A model generated the notes under the pieces. The model was given only the letters and a program-made list of their open reading frames with translations, made no database searches and was not told where the DNA came from. A program made the translations under genes and the position numbers. From Dactylis glomerata (Eukaryota > Streptophyta > Magnoliopsida > Poales > Poaceae): 64,000 bases of DNA. The DNA lies in NCBI GenBank assembly GCA_007115705.1, contig QXEO01000247.1:12652253-12716252 (forward strand), given 5' to 3'. Positions 35,883-47,600 of this stretch are shown here, piece by piece (within the stretch, counting starts at the first letter, position 1; each line of letters opens with the position of its first letter).

Positions 35883-37639
35883 TGCTATCCATAGAAAAAA
35901 GAAGTTGTGTAGAAGAACTTCATAATAAAAAGTTCAGACGCTCCAGATTTCATCAGATTTTAAAAATCTGACGGTGGAAGAGAGGCTGTCGGACACTTCT
36001 CGCCCGGCAGACGCCTAGCGCTCAAGTTGCTTGCGTGCAACTAGGATTTGCGGGGCGGATTCGTTTCCGATTTAGCTAAAGGTCGGATCCAGGCCTCTAG
36101 AACAATTTGAACTAAACAATGAACAACAAGCCGATCGATCTGAGCCACGCCTGTTGATGCACTGAGCTCGACAGATCATGCACCTCTCACAAATTTTAAT
36201 ACCCCTAGCTGCAAACCATTGAAAATCTGGTGAGTAGCAAACCGTTCACAGTTAGCTGTCATCTTCCCTCCGAAAGACCGAAACTAGGCTGGAAACCATC
36301 TATCCCTCGTTTTCGCACGCACTTTTCTGTCCACCAGTCAAAAGCCATAGCCAAATCTTAAGAAGAACAAACAGGGGAAAAAGCCAAAGCCAAGCAAGCT
36401 GTCGGTCCACCCCCATGCGACATTGCGACCCAAGAAGTCGCGTTGCGCCGTATGATCCCTGCTCCGGCATCGATCGATGGCGGCCTCGCACCAACCGCGT
36501 CCCGCTCTCGCCGGCTGACGAGCCGGTCCGGGCGCCGGCACGCAACTGCTGCGGCGGTGGCTCCGCCGCTTGGGTCGTCGTTCGTATAGGATGCATCGAT
36601 CATGCATGCTTGGACTGCGACGTCTCTCCTAACGGTTGGGGCATTTTGGCCATGCATGCTCGGAGATTGCGTCTGCGTGCGTGGCAGGTGGGAACCTCTC
36701 TCGTGGCCACGATCGAGTGGAGTGGAGATTGGGATGAGGACCGCGGGGGTGCGTGCTTCTCAATTTTGATCCGATCGGTGGCCTTCTGGTTGGAGCTGCC
36801 TCGTTGGACGTCGGGCTCCCAAATGATCAAATATTGTGAGTGAGGACCTCTTGGTCCGGCCTTCTCGATAGGCGATGCTGGATGCACATGCAGTACACTG
36901 TCTCGTTGCTACTGACGTACTGTACGTGCAAAATCAAATTCTTCTACATCGTGAGCTGCACGGTGTTCTCATGCAGTCATGCATGTTAAGATTAGCGGTG
37001 CATGTCCCTCCCGCCAGCGAGGAAAATGTTCGGAGTAGACGAGTAGTACTAGCTTATATGAAATGGAACCGGGGGGTGAACCCATGTTTGCTCTAAAAGA
37101 ATGGTACGTTTTGTGTGGCCAAAAGTGATGGCTACAAGAATACATATGCAGATATGCTTATTCATATAGGCCACTGGATCACATGTTTGTTCGAACCCTT
37201 AAAATGGACAACACATATGACACTCGGCATGGATTAGTCACCACACAGATCTCCATACAATTCTCAAGCCGAGGTGAACTTCTCGCGCATGAGGGAGAGG
37301 GTGCACAAAACAACTGAGACGATCATAAGGAAAATGGTATCAATAAACAATGTAATTTTCACCGCTAGATAAGTGATTTAACCAAATAACATCTCACAAA
37401 CGATTTTCGAAATCGAGGTTACAAACTCGAAGGAATGTATGAAGCTCTTGTCTCTACGGTTTAGATAAGTGCAAATCTTGGTTGTGGAGGAAGAGTCCCG
37501 GGTTCGATCAAAGTGAGGGTTTCTCCCCTCGAGATCTCTTATCTCTCCTTTTCTCTGTTCTAGAGGTGATAACTCTTCGTAAATTTGTTGAGCGTCTGTA
37601 GTGACAAATTCAGTATGTGGCAATTAGTATGAAAGCTTG
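35883..37639. other. Intergenic, no supported gene
   Basis: About 1.75 kb. A GC-richer patch at about 36400-36850 opens ORFs on both strands (longest 142 codons plus, 99 minus), with no domain and no consistent coding signal on either. Purine-rich and simple stretches otherwise. I see nothing I would call a gene. Confidence 0.5.
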
Positions 37640-38790
37640 TAGGAGTGAACAGGGAGGCTCCATCTTATGGATAATATAGTGTTTCACACAAAATCTATTA
37701 GATATTTTGGGAAAAATACTTGCCACCACGATCCAACCAAAGAGGCATGATCTGCCTCTTTAAAAGATTTTTTACTCCATCCTTGTAGATTTTGAAGTAG
37801 TCTTAAACCTCATATTTAGTTTGTGATAAAAAATAAACATAGAAAAAATATAGTCGCATCATCAATTAATGTCATGAAATATCTCTTTCCAACTTTTGCC
37901 AACATATTGTCCATCTCAAATAGATCAGAATGTATGAGTTGTAGAGGTGTCATGTTTCCCTCCTTGGTCGCTATGTAAGACTTTTGAGGTTGCTTAAATT
38001 GCACACAATTATGGCACTTAAAAACATTTGCAATGGTGAGATTAAGAATTATAACTTGTACTAGATAAGTGAGACATTAAATCAAAATTGACATGACATA
38101 AACGAGAAAAGCATAAAAGCCTCCACAATCATAGGCTTTACCAATAAGTTGACCATGATTCCATACAACTATGTTCTTGGTCTCTAAAACTACTCTAAAC
38201 CCATCTATTCATAGAAGGGAGGCGCTAACAAGATTCTTGTTCATAGTAGGAACATGATCCATGTTCCTGGTTTCCCGATCTTTCCAAAGTGAACTTCAAA
38301 TCTACCGCACCAACACCATGAATTGAGGCATGTGACCCATTCCCCATTAAGACAGAATAATCATGTGTGACCTAATAAGAAGTGAACATAGATTGATATA
38401 TCGGTGTACACATTACCGTTAGCATTTCTATCAATCCACCTACAAATGTCTAAAATATTGAAAGACAATGGGTAAATTACCATAGCCATCAGTATTGCTA
38501 GCAGTCACGACATTGATAGTATTGGAAACCTTATTCCCTCTACGGACTGCATAATCTAGGCATTCCGTAGAAAAGTGTCTGAGCTCTCCATGTGTAAGCA
38601 ACCTAGCTCAGCTTTGTTCATCATCTTCTTCTTGAAGGGATTAGTCTTGACGAGCATGTCGATGGTGGGTTTATTTTCCCATTTGTTCTTCGCGCATGGA
38701 TTTTTCTGCACCATGTTGGCGCTATATTTACCCTCGCCTCCTTTCTCATAAGTGTCCTAAGCCATAGATACTAGGTTGGTTTTATTGAAG
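37640..38790 (-). pseudogene. Decayed Ty1/Copia pol fragment
   Basis: Minus strand, with frequent stops. Reading right to left: KYSANMVQKNPCAKNK and a broken zinc-knuckle region (near 38580-38730), a decayed protease neighbourhood (CRWIDRNANG, near 38440), then the GAG pre-integrase region (HVPTMNKNLVSASLL near 38240; WNHGQLIGKAYDCGG near 38140; KCHNCVQFK near 38005), then the start of the integrase core (LIHSDLFEMDN, KRYFMTLIDDAT; 37845-37940). RT, RNase H and LTRs were not found. The longest surviving open piece is 62 codons (37816-38004). Confidence 0.75.
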
Positions 38791-40163
38791 CACAAATGTC
38801 AAAATTTGGCGCTAATCATGGGCCATGGGTTAGTTTAATAAAACAACATTTAAAATGTGACTAACAAGTTTCTTAACGAACCATGGATGGATAGAGAGTG
38901 GATTCAATGCAATCCTTATAATTTACAAAATGACACCTCCATCTTTTAAAATTTCTCGGTTTGCCCACTCACCGAACATAAATATATTATGCTTATCCCG
39001 ACAACGGTCTACACACCCCAACTCTTGACGATGGAGTGTTTCTTGGGCATGCCATTTGGATTTAGAAGAGCTTCTTGTGTCGTGGGTGCTGTGTCCAAAG
39101 ATCTTCTTCTGCCGGGGGTGCCGTGTCCAGCGAGCTAATTGTTATGTAAATCCTGAATTCATACATTCTTGTAGCTTTGTGTTGAATGTAATGTAAAAAC
39201 CATGATAAACCACAATTTTTTTTGTTTTAATTTGATTAAATAGTAAACACCTCAAAATGCGTGATATAGATATATTAACTAGAACATAAAAGTAGATGCT
39301 TATTGTGTCTAGCTCATGCATGATTCTAGTTCTTTTGTATGCATCATTCATGTCTTTCTGTAGACTTCATAGGTGAGATCGGAGTATTGAATTTTCATCT
39401 ATGTGATCCTCTAATGTACGCATTTAAGCATGTAGAGATTAGAGATACACACAAGATAGAGATTATAGACATGTAGATTAACTATTGTAGGCATTTAAGC
39501 AATCTATGGTATCTACCCCTACAGAAGAAACTATCGTATTTAGACTTCACTCTCTTATGTATATCTTTGTGCCTAAGTATGCAGACACACTCAAATATAT
39601 ATGTAACCGCTTTATCGCCCTATGGCAGGACACAAACTCTTAGTACAAAAATATATTTTATCACAATAATACAAATAATTAGTCTAGAAGTTTCATGGTA
39701 CCTAATGTTCATGATAGAAATAGAAAGAGGCAGTGACCCATGAAGTAAGTTGATATTTGCTCGCATGTGAAATCTAGATGTACATGCAAATTAGCTAGTT
39801 TTCAGAAACGGTTTTCTCAACTGTTTGATCACCGTCAAAAACTCAAAATTCCCTCCTGTATTGTCCTTGTTGATACCCTGACAGACTATCTTGATATGAT
39901 ACCCTGACGGCGCTGTTGCGGTGTTACTCAGTCACTTCTTGGACTATGTTTTTCTTCTCGAATCTGTTTCCAAGGACATGTTATATATGCTTCGACTTCA
40001 GAAGTTCTAAATGACCGAAGGCACCTCTCATTTATGGTCAAATCATGTTACAATCCTGTGATTATTGTATAGCGGGTGTACACTTGTATGAGCTTCGTAC
40101 GCACCTTAATCAACTGCATTTTTAACACAAGAATAGCCGAACAGTTCAAGTTTCAGTTTCTTC
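38791..40163. other. Intergenic, 3' flank of the PNGase A-like gene
   Basis: About 1.4 kb of AT-rich DNA with no supported ORF or named repeat. The right end should contain the 3' UTR of the minus-strand gene; I could not fix a poly(A) site. Confidence 0.5.
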
Positions 40164-41966
40164 TCACGAGCTCATCCGTGCCAAAGTTGGAGATGCGACG
40201 GCGCCGGCATGGGAAGAAGGAAACGACCCCTTGACGCACACCTCGTCGGAGTGGTCGGAGACGATGCCGTAACCGCTGGTCGCCACGTCCCGGGAGTAGC
40301 ACCCGTCGGTCGCCTGGTACCCATAGCTCTGCCTCGTGCCCCACGACACTCCCACCACGACCCCTTCGTCGTCCGCGTCAATGTTCACGGAGCACTCCTG
40401 CGCGTTGCCCAGCGACCGGGCCCAGAACATCCCGCGGCCGGCGGCGACCCTCTCCTCGGCGAGCCCCAGGCGCACGTCCCTCGCCACCGTGTAGGAGCCG
40501 TTGGAGGCCTCGTCCACCACGCCCACGAACACGTCGAGCCGGAAGCTCTGCTGCGCCTCCTGGGAGTACGCCGCGCCGGCGCCGTCCGCGACGTGCACGC
40601 CGGAGTACGCCTCGGTCGTCTGGTTCACCGCCTGCTGGCTGTCGCCCTGTACCTCGTTCGTGTTCTCGTAGCTGAGCCTCTGCGTCCACGTCGCGGTGAT
40701 CTTGCCGTAGGACGACGTGTGCACCCACCCCGTGGCGGAGATGCGCCGGAACGCCGTTGTGTAGTAGAACTCGGCGCCTGGCCCGTCCGGCCGGAACGCA
40801 ATGCTCGTCTCAAGCGGCGGCGCGTCGTAGCTGGTGATGCCCGCTGTCGTCGGCGCCCCCCTGGGGTCGAGCCAGAGGTGGAGGTTGGCGTCGATGAACC
40901 ACACGTCCTGGGCGTTGGTCACTGAGACGCCAAACTCGTGCGCCTTGCCGTCCAGCAGTTTGCTCAAGAAAGGCGTGATCTCGATGTCGTAGGACGGGAG
41001 ACTGAACGACCCGATCCCGGTGATCGGGCGCCAGAGGAGAGGGTTAATGCCTCCGGTGTAAATAACCGGGAACGGCCACACGGCGCCGACGAGGTCCCCG
41101 TCGATGCTGACGGTGACCTCGCGGAACGGGCCACCTCCGTCGGGCGTGTTGGTGTACCAGAACTCGTCATTGGCGTGGTACGAGAGGTAAACCTCTAGAA
41201 CGGCACGGTACGCGTTGATCGGCACGGCGACGCTCGCTGACCCGATGTCCTCGCCGTTCTGGATCTGGAACCACAGGGCGTCGTTCAACGGGAGGCTCTG
41301 CGAGATGGGGACGATGACGTCGGCGGGGCCCAGACCGGGCTGCGGAGGTTGCGGCGGGTGGCGGAAGTAAAGGTGGAGCGTGAGGTTGGCATGGTACACG
41401 CCGGTGTACTGCTCGTTGACGACGTTGCCGAGGTAGACGGCGAGGGTGGAGGGGCTGCGCGCGGCGAGGAGGGACGCGTACTTGGTGACATCCTTGGACA
41501 CGGACCAGACGACGCCGTTCGCCCGCGGCTCGGCGGTGCAGCCGCGAAGGAGCTCGGCGCCGCCGAGCCAGACGCCGAAGATGCGGTCGTACTGCACGCC
41601 CCGGCAGGCAGCTCGCCACTCGAGAACGGCAAGGGAGATCAGTGAGGCGTGGCCGCCTGCGGCGGCGAGGCAGGGTGGCGGGGAGTATGCGGCCGTGACA
41701 GGGGGCTTCGTGTACGTGTAGGCGAATGAATGTGAGAGAAGCACCGTGGAGCATGGGCCGAAGCTGCCCGGCGGTGGCCGGTGCGGCCGATCCACCTCGA
41801 AGAAGGTGGTCGGTAGATCGGGAGGAGGCGGCGCACACGCCTCGATCGCGGCTACTTCTGATGCCGAGAGACGGAGCTTGTGAGGTGAAGCGAGAACTAC
41901 TACTCCTGGACAACAAGTGACGGCGAGCAGGAGGAACATGACAATGTGCACCAAGGACTCGGCCAT
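40164..41966 (-). CDS. Peptide-N4-(N-acetyl-beta-glucosaminyl)asparagine amidase A-like protein
   Basis: Single-exon, intact ORF of 600 codons, typical for the plant PNGase A family (Pfam PNGaseA). Family members release N-glycans from glycopeptides in the secretory pathway or vacuole. I chose ATG 41966 because a hydrophobic signal peptide (HIVMFLLLAVTCCPGVVVLA) follows at once; an in-frame ATG 14 codons upstream (42008) is the alternative. Family landmarks: FFEVDRP near residue 45, HSFAYTYTKPPVTAAYSPP near 75-95, EWRAACRGVQYDRIFGVWLGG near 115-135 and GNVVNEQYTGVYHANLTLHLYF near 180-200. Potential N-glycosylation sites include NLT, NQT and NGS. GC content is high, as usual for grass single-exon genes. 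It is flanked by decayed transposons and has no operon-like partner. Confidence 0.85.
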   Translation of the reverse strand: MAESLVHIVMFLLLAVTCCPGVVVLASPHKLRLSASEVAAIEACAPPPPDLPTTFFEVDRPHRPPPGSFGPCSTVLLSHSFAYTYTKPPVTAAYSPPPCLAAAGGHASLISLAVLEWRAACRGVQYDRIFGVWLGGAELLRGCTAEPRANGVVWSVSKDVTKYASLLAARSPSTLAVYLGNVVNEQYTGVYHANLTLHLYFRHPPQPPQPGLGPADVIVPISQSLPLNDALWFQIQNGEDIGSASVAVPINAYRAVLEVYLSYHANDEFWYTNTPDGGGPFREVTVSIDGDLVGAVWPFPVIYTGGINPLLWRPITGIGSFSLPSYDIEITPFLSKLLDGKAHEFGVSVTNAQDVWFIDANLHLWLDPRGAPTTAGITSYDAPPLETSIAFRPDGPGAEFYYTTAFRRISATGWVHTSSYGKITATWTQRLSYENTNEVQGDSQQAVNQTTEAYSGVHVADGAGAAYSQEAQQSFRLDVFVGVVDEASNGSYTVARDVRLGLAEERVAAGRGMFWARSLGNAQECSVNIDADDEGVVVGVSWGTRQSYGYQATDGCYSRDVATSGYGIVSDHSDEVCVKGSFPSSHAGAVASPTLARMSS

Positions 41967-42009
41967 GATCGACCGAGAGTGGCTGGAGGGGACAGTGTGC
42001 TTTTGCATG

Positions 42010-44073
42010 GCGCGCTTCGTGGAGAATTTAAACGTTAAGAGTGGAGGGAGAGTGCGCTCTACTGCTCTCGTGCATTGGGATTTAAAAATCTGTAAGGAGT
42101 AGAAGTGAAGTATAGCATAATTTTTGCAGGGTCATGTTACCAAGTTTGCATTGCAAGTTTAAGTACAACGACACTTAGTCTGATGGATGCAGGGCCAAAT
42201 AAGGATAATTAAATGGGCTAATTAAGTAAGTTTGGATTGTAAGTTAAACTTGCTAGATTAGATGATTAGAGGCATAAATCTACCACGAACTTGTACAACA
42301 GGCGTCCTCCAGCTTTGCTAGATCAGAGTTAACTAATTCAACGTCAAATAGGCTCTACTACTCTTCTACAGCTTATACAGCAGGTTAACAAAATGTGTGC
42401 ACGTTTAATTTAATTTAATTTATCTACAACATTTATAAAAGTAAGTGTCTATGGTTGTATTCTACCACGAAGTGCTGATTAAGTAAGTGCATGTGTAAAC
42501 ATTGTTGCACCACTACAGGGGTAAATCTTTTCGAAAAGTCATGTCCACGGTTATAGATGACTTGAAGTTGTTTAAATAGATCATAGAACAACTTACACCT
42601 AAATAGTCCTAATTTGATTAGTAAGATAGAACAACAACAATAATTGGGAGAGTCCCTTGGAGTTGCTCCCTCATGGGCTACGATGATTGGGTGGGTTATG
42701 TTTGGCCTTATTAAGTAGCTAGTTGGTTCTGGATGCAGTATCTTACCTTTGTGTAATAGATGGAAGTTGTAGCGTGCTTCTACAAATTGCTAGTGCTTAC
42801 TCACTGCCACTAAGTCTACCATACTTCCTATGACACCATTGTGCATTTGCCTCTTAAGTATTGCAAGTACCTCTTGTACTTATGTAGCTATGTTACTTTA
42901 TTTTTATTTTCCCGCAAACATTGTGATGGATGCATGTGTCCATCGAAAGATGAACAAGAGTTGCAAGGTGTACCAATTGGTATGATGGTCTTCCAGTTTA
43001 GATATTGTCAGGAGGTGTAATATATGTGGCAATACTTCAAACATGGATCTTCAATCCCTTAGAGCCAACTATGAGGGTTGTTGGGATAAGTGGGAGCGCA
43101 CTTTTAAAGTGCAATTACTCATGAACATAGTTTAAATAAACTTGTGTATAATGTAGTAGAGTATATAAATCGCTATAAAATTTGATTTTAGCCTATTGCT
43201 TGATATTAGCTGAGAATGGACACAAGGATGATGACTAAGTTCATAAGTAAGGATAGTCCTTAGAAAGTAAGAATGCATTTCGGATGCAGCACTTTCTTTA
43301 AAGCAAGCAATGCATGTGCGAACATAAGATCAAGGTTGTTGATCTAAAGATAGTTTTTATATCTGGGGATTTTCACTGGCAAGTGCTTGAACCACTAGTG
43401 TCACTTTGCAGCGGTTAGGTCACATATAATATGATAACGTGAGTGGTCAAGCTAGTGCAAGATTTTTTTTGCAATGATAGAGGTTGCGTAAGCAAAGTGC
43501 AAGTACAAAGATCATGAGATGAGCATGGCAAGGAAAATTCTGGAGAGTCTAGAAAGGGTATGAAAGTTATACAAGTAATTGACGTTGTTCTTCTAAATGT
43601 TTCAAAGTATTTTGAAAGGTGTTAAGGCTAGAAAGAATGAAGTACATAAGTTGTGTGGGGATTGGTGATTGGATCACCACTATCATCGACATCATGTACT
43701 AACAATTATCAAGATAGTCACCGGAGCTCAATAAAAGTTATTTTACTCCACCATTGTGTGATAACGAATTTTTCTTAAAGACTAAGCTGTAGCTTTTATA
43801 GTTTGGTTAAAAATATGGGTGATGAATTTGTGCCTCTTGGAGGGCTTATTCAAAAATAAATTTTGATTATTGAAAATGTATTTGATGCTAATTTTTTTTA
43901 AATACTAATACGATTGCTAGCGCAACGGACCTGGTAATGTTGGAAACGAATCACTTGCACGAGTACAATCGTGATGGACGGTCTAAGTCCGCTTGACTTC
44001 AAGTCATTAACACATGTCTAAATGACTAAGTCTTTGTTCACCAGAGATGTTAAACAGGGTATAAGTTGTTGGT
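42010..44073. other. Intergenic, upstream of the PNGase A-like gene and left flank of the CACTA element
   Basis: About 2 kb of AT-rich DNA with no ORF or repeat that I recognise. TTTTTAAATCCC near 42073-42084, read on the minus strand, may serve as a weak TATA-type element for the gene at 40164-41966, but this is speculative. Confidence 0.45.
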
Positions 44074-44076
44074 ATT

Positions 44077-44344
44077 CACTAGTGGAAAACGGGCCTTTGG
44101 CCTGGACCCTTTAGTCCCGGCATCCATCGGGGCCGGGACTAAAGGCCCGGCCACGTCGCCCCAAAATCGTCAAGCCGCCCACGAGGCTTTGGTCCTGGCC
44201 CGTAACGAGCCTTTAGTCCCGGTTTGAGACACAAACCGGGACTCCCGGTTTGAGACACAAACCGGGACTAAAGGGCTATGCGGTGTGCAGCCCGCATGTG
44301 CGCCACCTTTAGTCCCGGTTTGTGTCTCAAACCGGGACTAAAGG
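44077..44344 (+). repeat. 5' terminal inverted repeat and subterminal motif cluster of the CACTA element
   Basis: Contains at least seven copies, in both orientations, of TTTAGTCCCGG/CCGGGACTAAA-type motifs. The last pair (44306-44344) forms a perfect hairpin with 17-bp arms and a 5-nt loop (TGTCT). In En/Spm such subterminal repeats bind the element's second protein (TnpA in maize); that role here is inferred. Confidence 0.85.
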
Positions 44345-44352
44345 CCTCTGCC

Positions 44353-44360
44353 TATATATA
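44353..44360 (+). promoter_or_regulatory. TATA box of the transposase gene
   Basis: TATATATA, 8 bp after the end of the 39-bp hairpin and about 300 bp before the coding start. There is room for a short non-coding exon and a 5' UTR intron. Confidence 0.55.
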
Positions 44361-44661
44361 TTGGCCACAGCCCCCATCTCCCCTCTTCCTTGCATTTTTC
44401 TTGGATGGAAGAGTGTGGGTGTGTGCTAGCTCTCTATTTTTCTTGGATGCACTAGAGGTGTTTGTTGAAATGTGTGTTAGAGCGATGCCGCTTCAGTTCA
44501 CCGAACACAACTACGATATGAGATGCCCGAGCCACGCTTAAACCTCTTCCTCTTTATTTCTACATATTCTAAAAGGTTAGCAACTATATTTCCTCGTTTA
44601 GACCGTGCGGTACTAATTTTTAGGAACGTGATTGTATTTGATATACTGTCGTATAACGCAG

Positions 44662-47600
44662 ATGAGCCATCCATGGATGTACGGTGATCGACGCACAACC
44701 GCTTACAGAGAAGGCGTGCATTCTTTTCGAGATGCCGCCGATGCGAACAAGCATGGTGGTGGCTATATGTTTTGTCCATGTGTTGAATGTCGGAACAAGA
44801 AGGATTACACTTCCTCAAGAGTCATTCAGAGCCACCTGCTTCGGTCCGGTTTTATGTCGGGCTATAATGTTTGGACCAAGCACGGAGAAAGAGGGGTTAT
44901 GATGGAAGACGACGATGAAGAAGAAGAGAACGATGATGACAACTACCGATCTATGTTCCCTGAGTATGCTGATACCGCAATGGAAGACAATGAAGAAGAA
45001 GATCAGGGTGAAGAACGGGAACCAGATGAGCCCGCTGATGATCTTGGCCGGGTCATTTCTGATGCACGGCAAGGCTGCGACACAGAAAAGGAGAGGTTGC
45101 AGTTCGAGCAGATGTTACAGGACCACAACAAATTGTTGTACCCAACTTGTGAAGATGGCCAGAAGAAGCTGGGTAGCACACTGGAATTGCTGAAGTGGAA
45201 GGCAGAGACCGGTGTGACTGACTCGTCATTTGAAAAGTTGCTGGTACTGATGAAGAAGATGCTTCCAAGAAAGAACGAATTGCCCGCCAGCACGTACAAA
45301 GCAAAGAAGCTTGTCTGCCCTCTAGGATTAGACGTGCAGAAGATACATGCATGCCCTAATGACTGCATCCTCTACCGCGGTGAGAAGTACGAGAATATGG
45401 ATAAATGTCCGGTATGCACTGCATTGCGGTATAAGATCAGAAAAGATGACCCTGGTGATATTGAGGGCGAGCCACCCAGGAAGAGGGTTCCTGCCAAGGT
45501 GATGTGGTATGCTCCTATAATACCACGGTTGAAACGTCTGTTCAGAAATAAAGATCATGCGAAGTTGTTGCGATGGCACATGGAAGATCGTATGAAAGAC
45601 GATAAGTTGAGGCACCCCGCTGATGGTCGGCAGTGGAGAAAAATCGAGAGAGAGTTCCCGAGATTTGCAGGTGACGCAAGGAACTTATGGTTTGGTCTGA
45701 GTACAGATGGCATGAATCCTTTTGGGGAGCAGAGTTGCAGTCACAGCACCTGGCCCGTTACTCTATGTATCTACAACCTTCCTCCTTGGTTGTGCATGAA
45801 GCGGAAGTTCATTATGATGCCAGTGCTTATCCAAGGTCCAAAGCAACCCGGCAACGATATTGATGTGTACCTAAGGCCATTAGTTGATGAACTTTTACAG
45901 CTGTGGGCCGAACCAGGTGTACATGTGTGGGACGAGCACAAACAAGAGGAATTTGACCTTCGAGCGTTGCTTTTCGTAACCATCAATGATTGGCCTGCTC
46001 TTAGTAACATTTCAGGACAGTCAAACAAGGGATACAATGCATGCACGCACTGTTTGGATCAGACAGAAAGTATATATCTGGACAAATGTAGGAAGAATGT
46101 GTACCCGTACAATCGTCGTTTTCTTCCGCCCAAGCATCCCTTAAAGAAAAAAGGCAAGCATTTCAATGGCAAGGCAGAACCCCGGGGGAAGCCTGTCATC
46201 CGTACTGGTGCTGAAGTATTTGATATGGTCAAAGATTTAAAAGTAATCTTTGGAAAGGGTCCTGGCAGCCAACCTGTTCCTAACGGCCCTGATAAGCGCG
46301 TACCCATGTGGAAGAAGAAATCTATATTTTGGGAGCTACCCTATTGGGAAGTCCATGAGGTCCGCTCCTCAATCGACGTGATGCACCTGACGAAGAATCT
46401 CTGCGTGAATATTCTAGGCTTCCTGGGCTTGTATGGGAAGTCAAAAGATACACCGGAAGCACGGGAGGACCAGGAACGTCATAAAGGAAGAGATGTCATG
46501 CATCCAGGGCAGTTTCAAGGGCGTGCCAGCTACGCTCTTACTAAGGAAGAGAAGGAAATCTTCTTTGAAGTCCTTTTCAGTATCAACGTCCCGACTGGCT
46601 TCTCATCGAATATAAAGGGAATCGTAAATATGAAAGACAAAAAATTCCAAAACCTAAAGTCTCATGACTACCACGTGCTTATGACGCAATTGCTTCCGGT
46701 TGCATTGAGGGGAATTCTACCGGAAAATGTTCGCCTGGCAATTGTGAAGGTATGTGCATTCCTCAATGCAATTTCTCAGAAGGTAATCGATCGAGAAATT
46801 CTATCAGGGTTACAGATTGATGTGGTCCAATGTCTGGTCAGCTTTGAGTTGTTGTTCCCGTCATCCTTCTTCAATATAATGACACACCTCCTAGTTCACC
46901 TAGTCGAAGAGATTAGAATTCTCGGTCCTGTGTTTCTACACAATATGTTCCCCTTCGAGAGGTTCATGGGAGTCTTAAAGAAATATGTTCGTAACCGTGC
47001 TAGGCCAGAAGGAAGCATCTCCAAGGGCTATGGAACAGAGGAGGTCATTGAGTTTTGTGTGGACTTTCTTCCTGACCTTAAGCCGATTGGTGTTCCTGAA
47101 TCTCGGTATGAGGGTAGGCTGACAGGAAAAGGCACACTAGGAAGGAAAGCAAAAGTATGTATGGACGGGCATTCTTTCTCTCAAGCACACTACACAGTTC
47201 TACACAATTCCACCGTGGTGGCTCCGTATATCGTGAGACACAAGAATATTCTACGCTCTGAAAACCCGGGGAAGGCTGACTCTTGGATTAAAGGGGAACA
47301 CGAGAAGACTTTCGGCAGTTGGTTGCAGACACATCTCATGAATGACGACACCGTTGGAGATCAGCTGTACTGTTTGGCCAGGCCACCATCTTCGACTATA
47401 TGTACTTTCCAAGGGTACGAGATAAATGGTAATACATTTTACACGGTTGCCCAAGATAAAAAGAGCACCAACCAAAACAGTGGTGTCCGCTTTGATGCAA
47501 CAGACGAGAATGGGCACTGTTTGGAAACATATTACGGGTACATAGAGGAGATATGGGAACTTGACTATGGACCTACTTTTAAGATCCCTTTGTTTCGGTG

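Noticed and set aside
36300..36850. ORFs of 90-142 codons in a GC-rich patch
   Set aside because: Open on both strands in several frames, with no domain, no splice logic and no conserved-looking segments. Base composition explains them.
37485..37520. Possible tRNA T-loop (GGGTTCGATCAAA)
   Set aside because: No acceptor stem, D arm or anticodon arm can be drawn around it. The match is limited to the T-loop-like ten bases.
40209..40925. 238-codon plus-strand ORF
   Set aside because: Shadow of the GC-rich PNGase A-like gene on the opposite strand.
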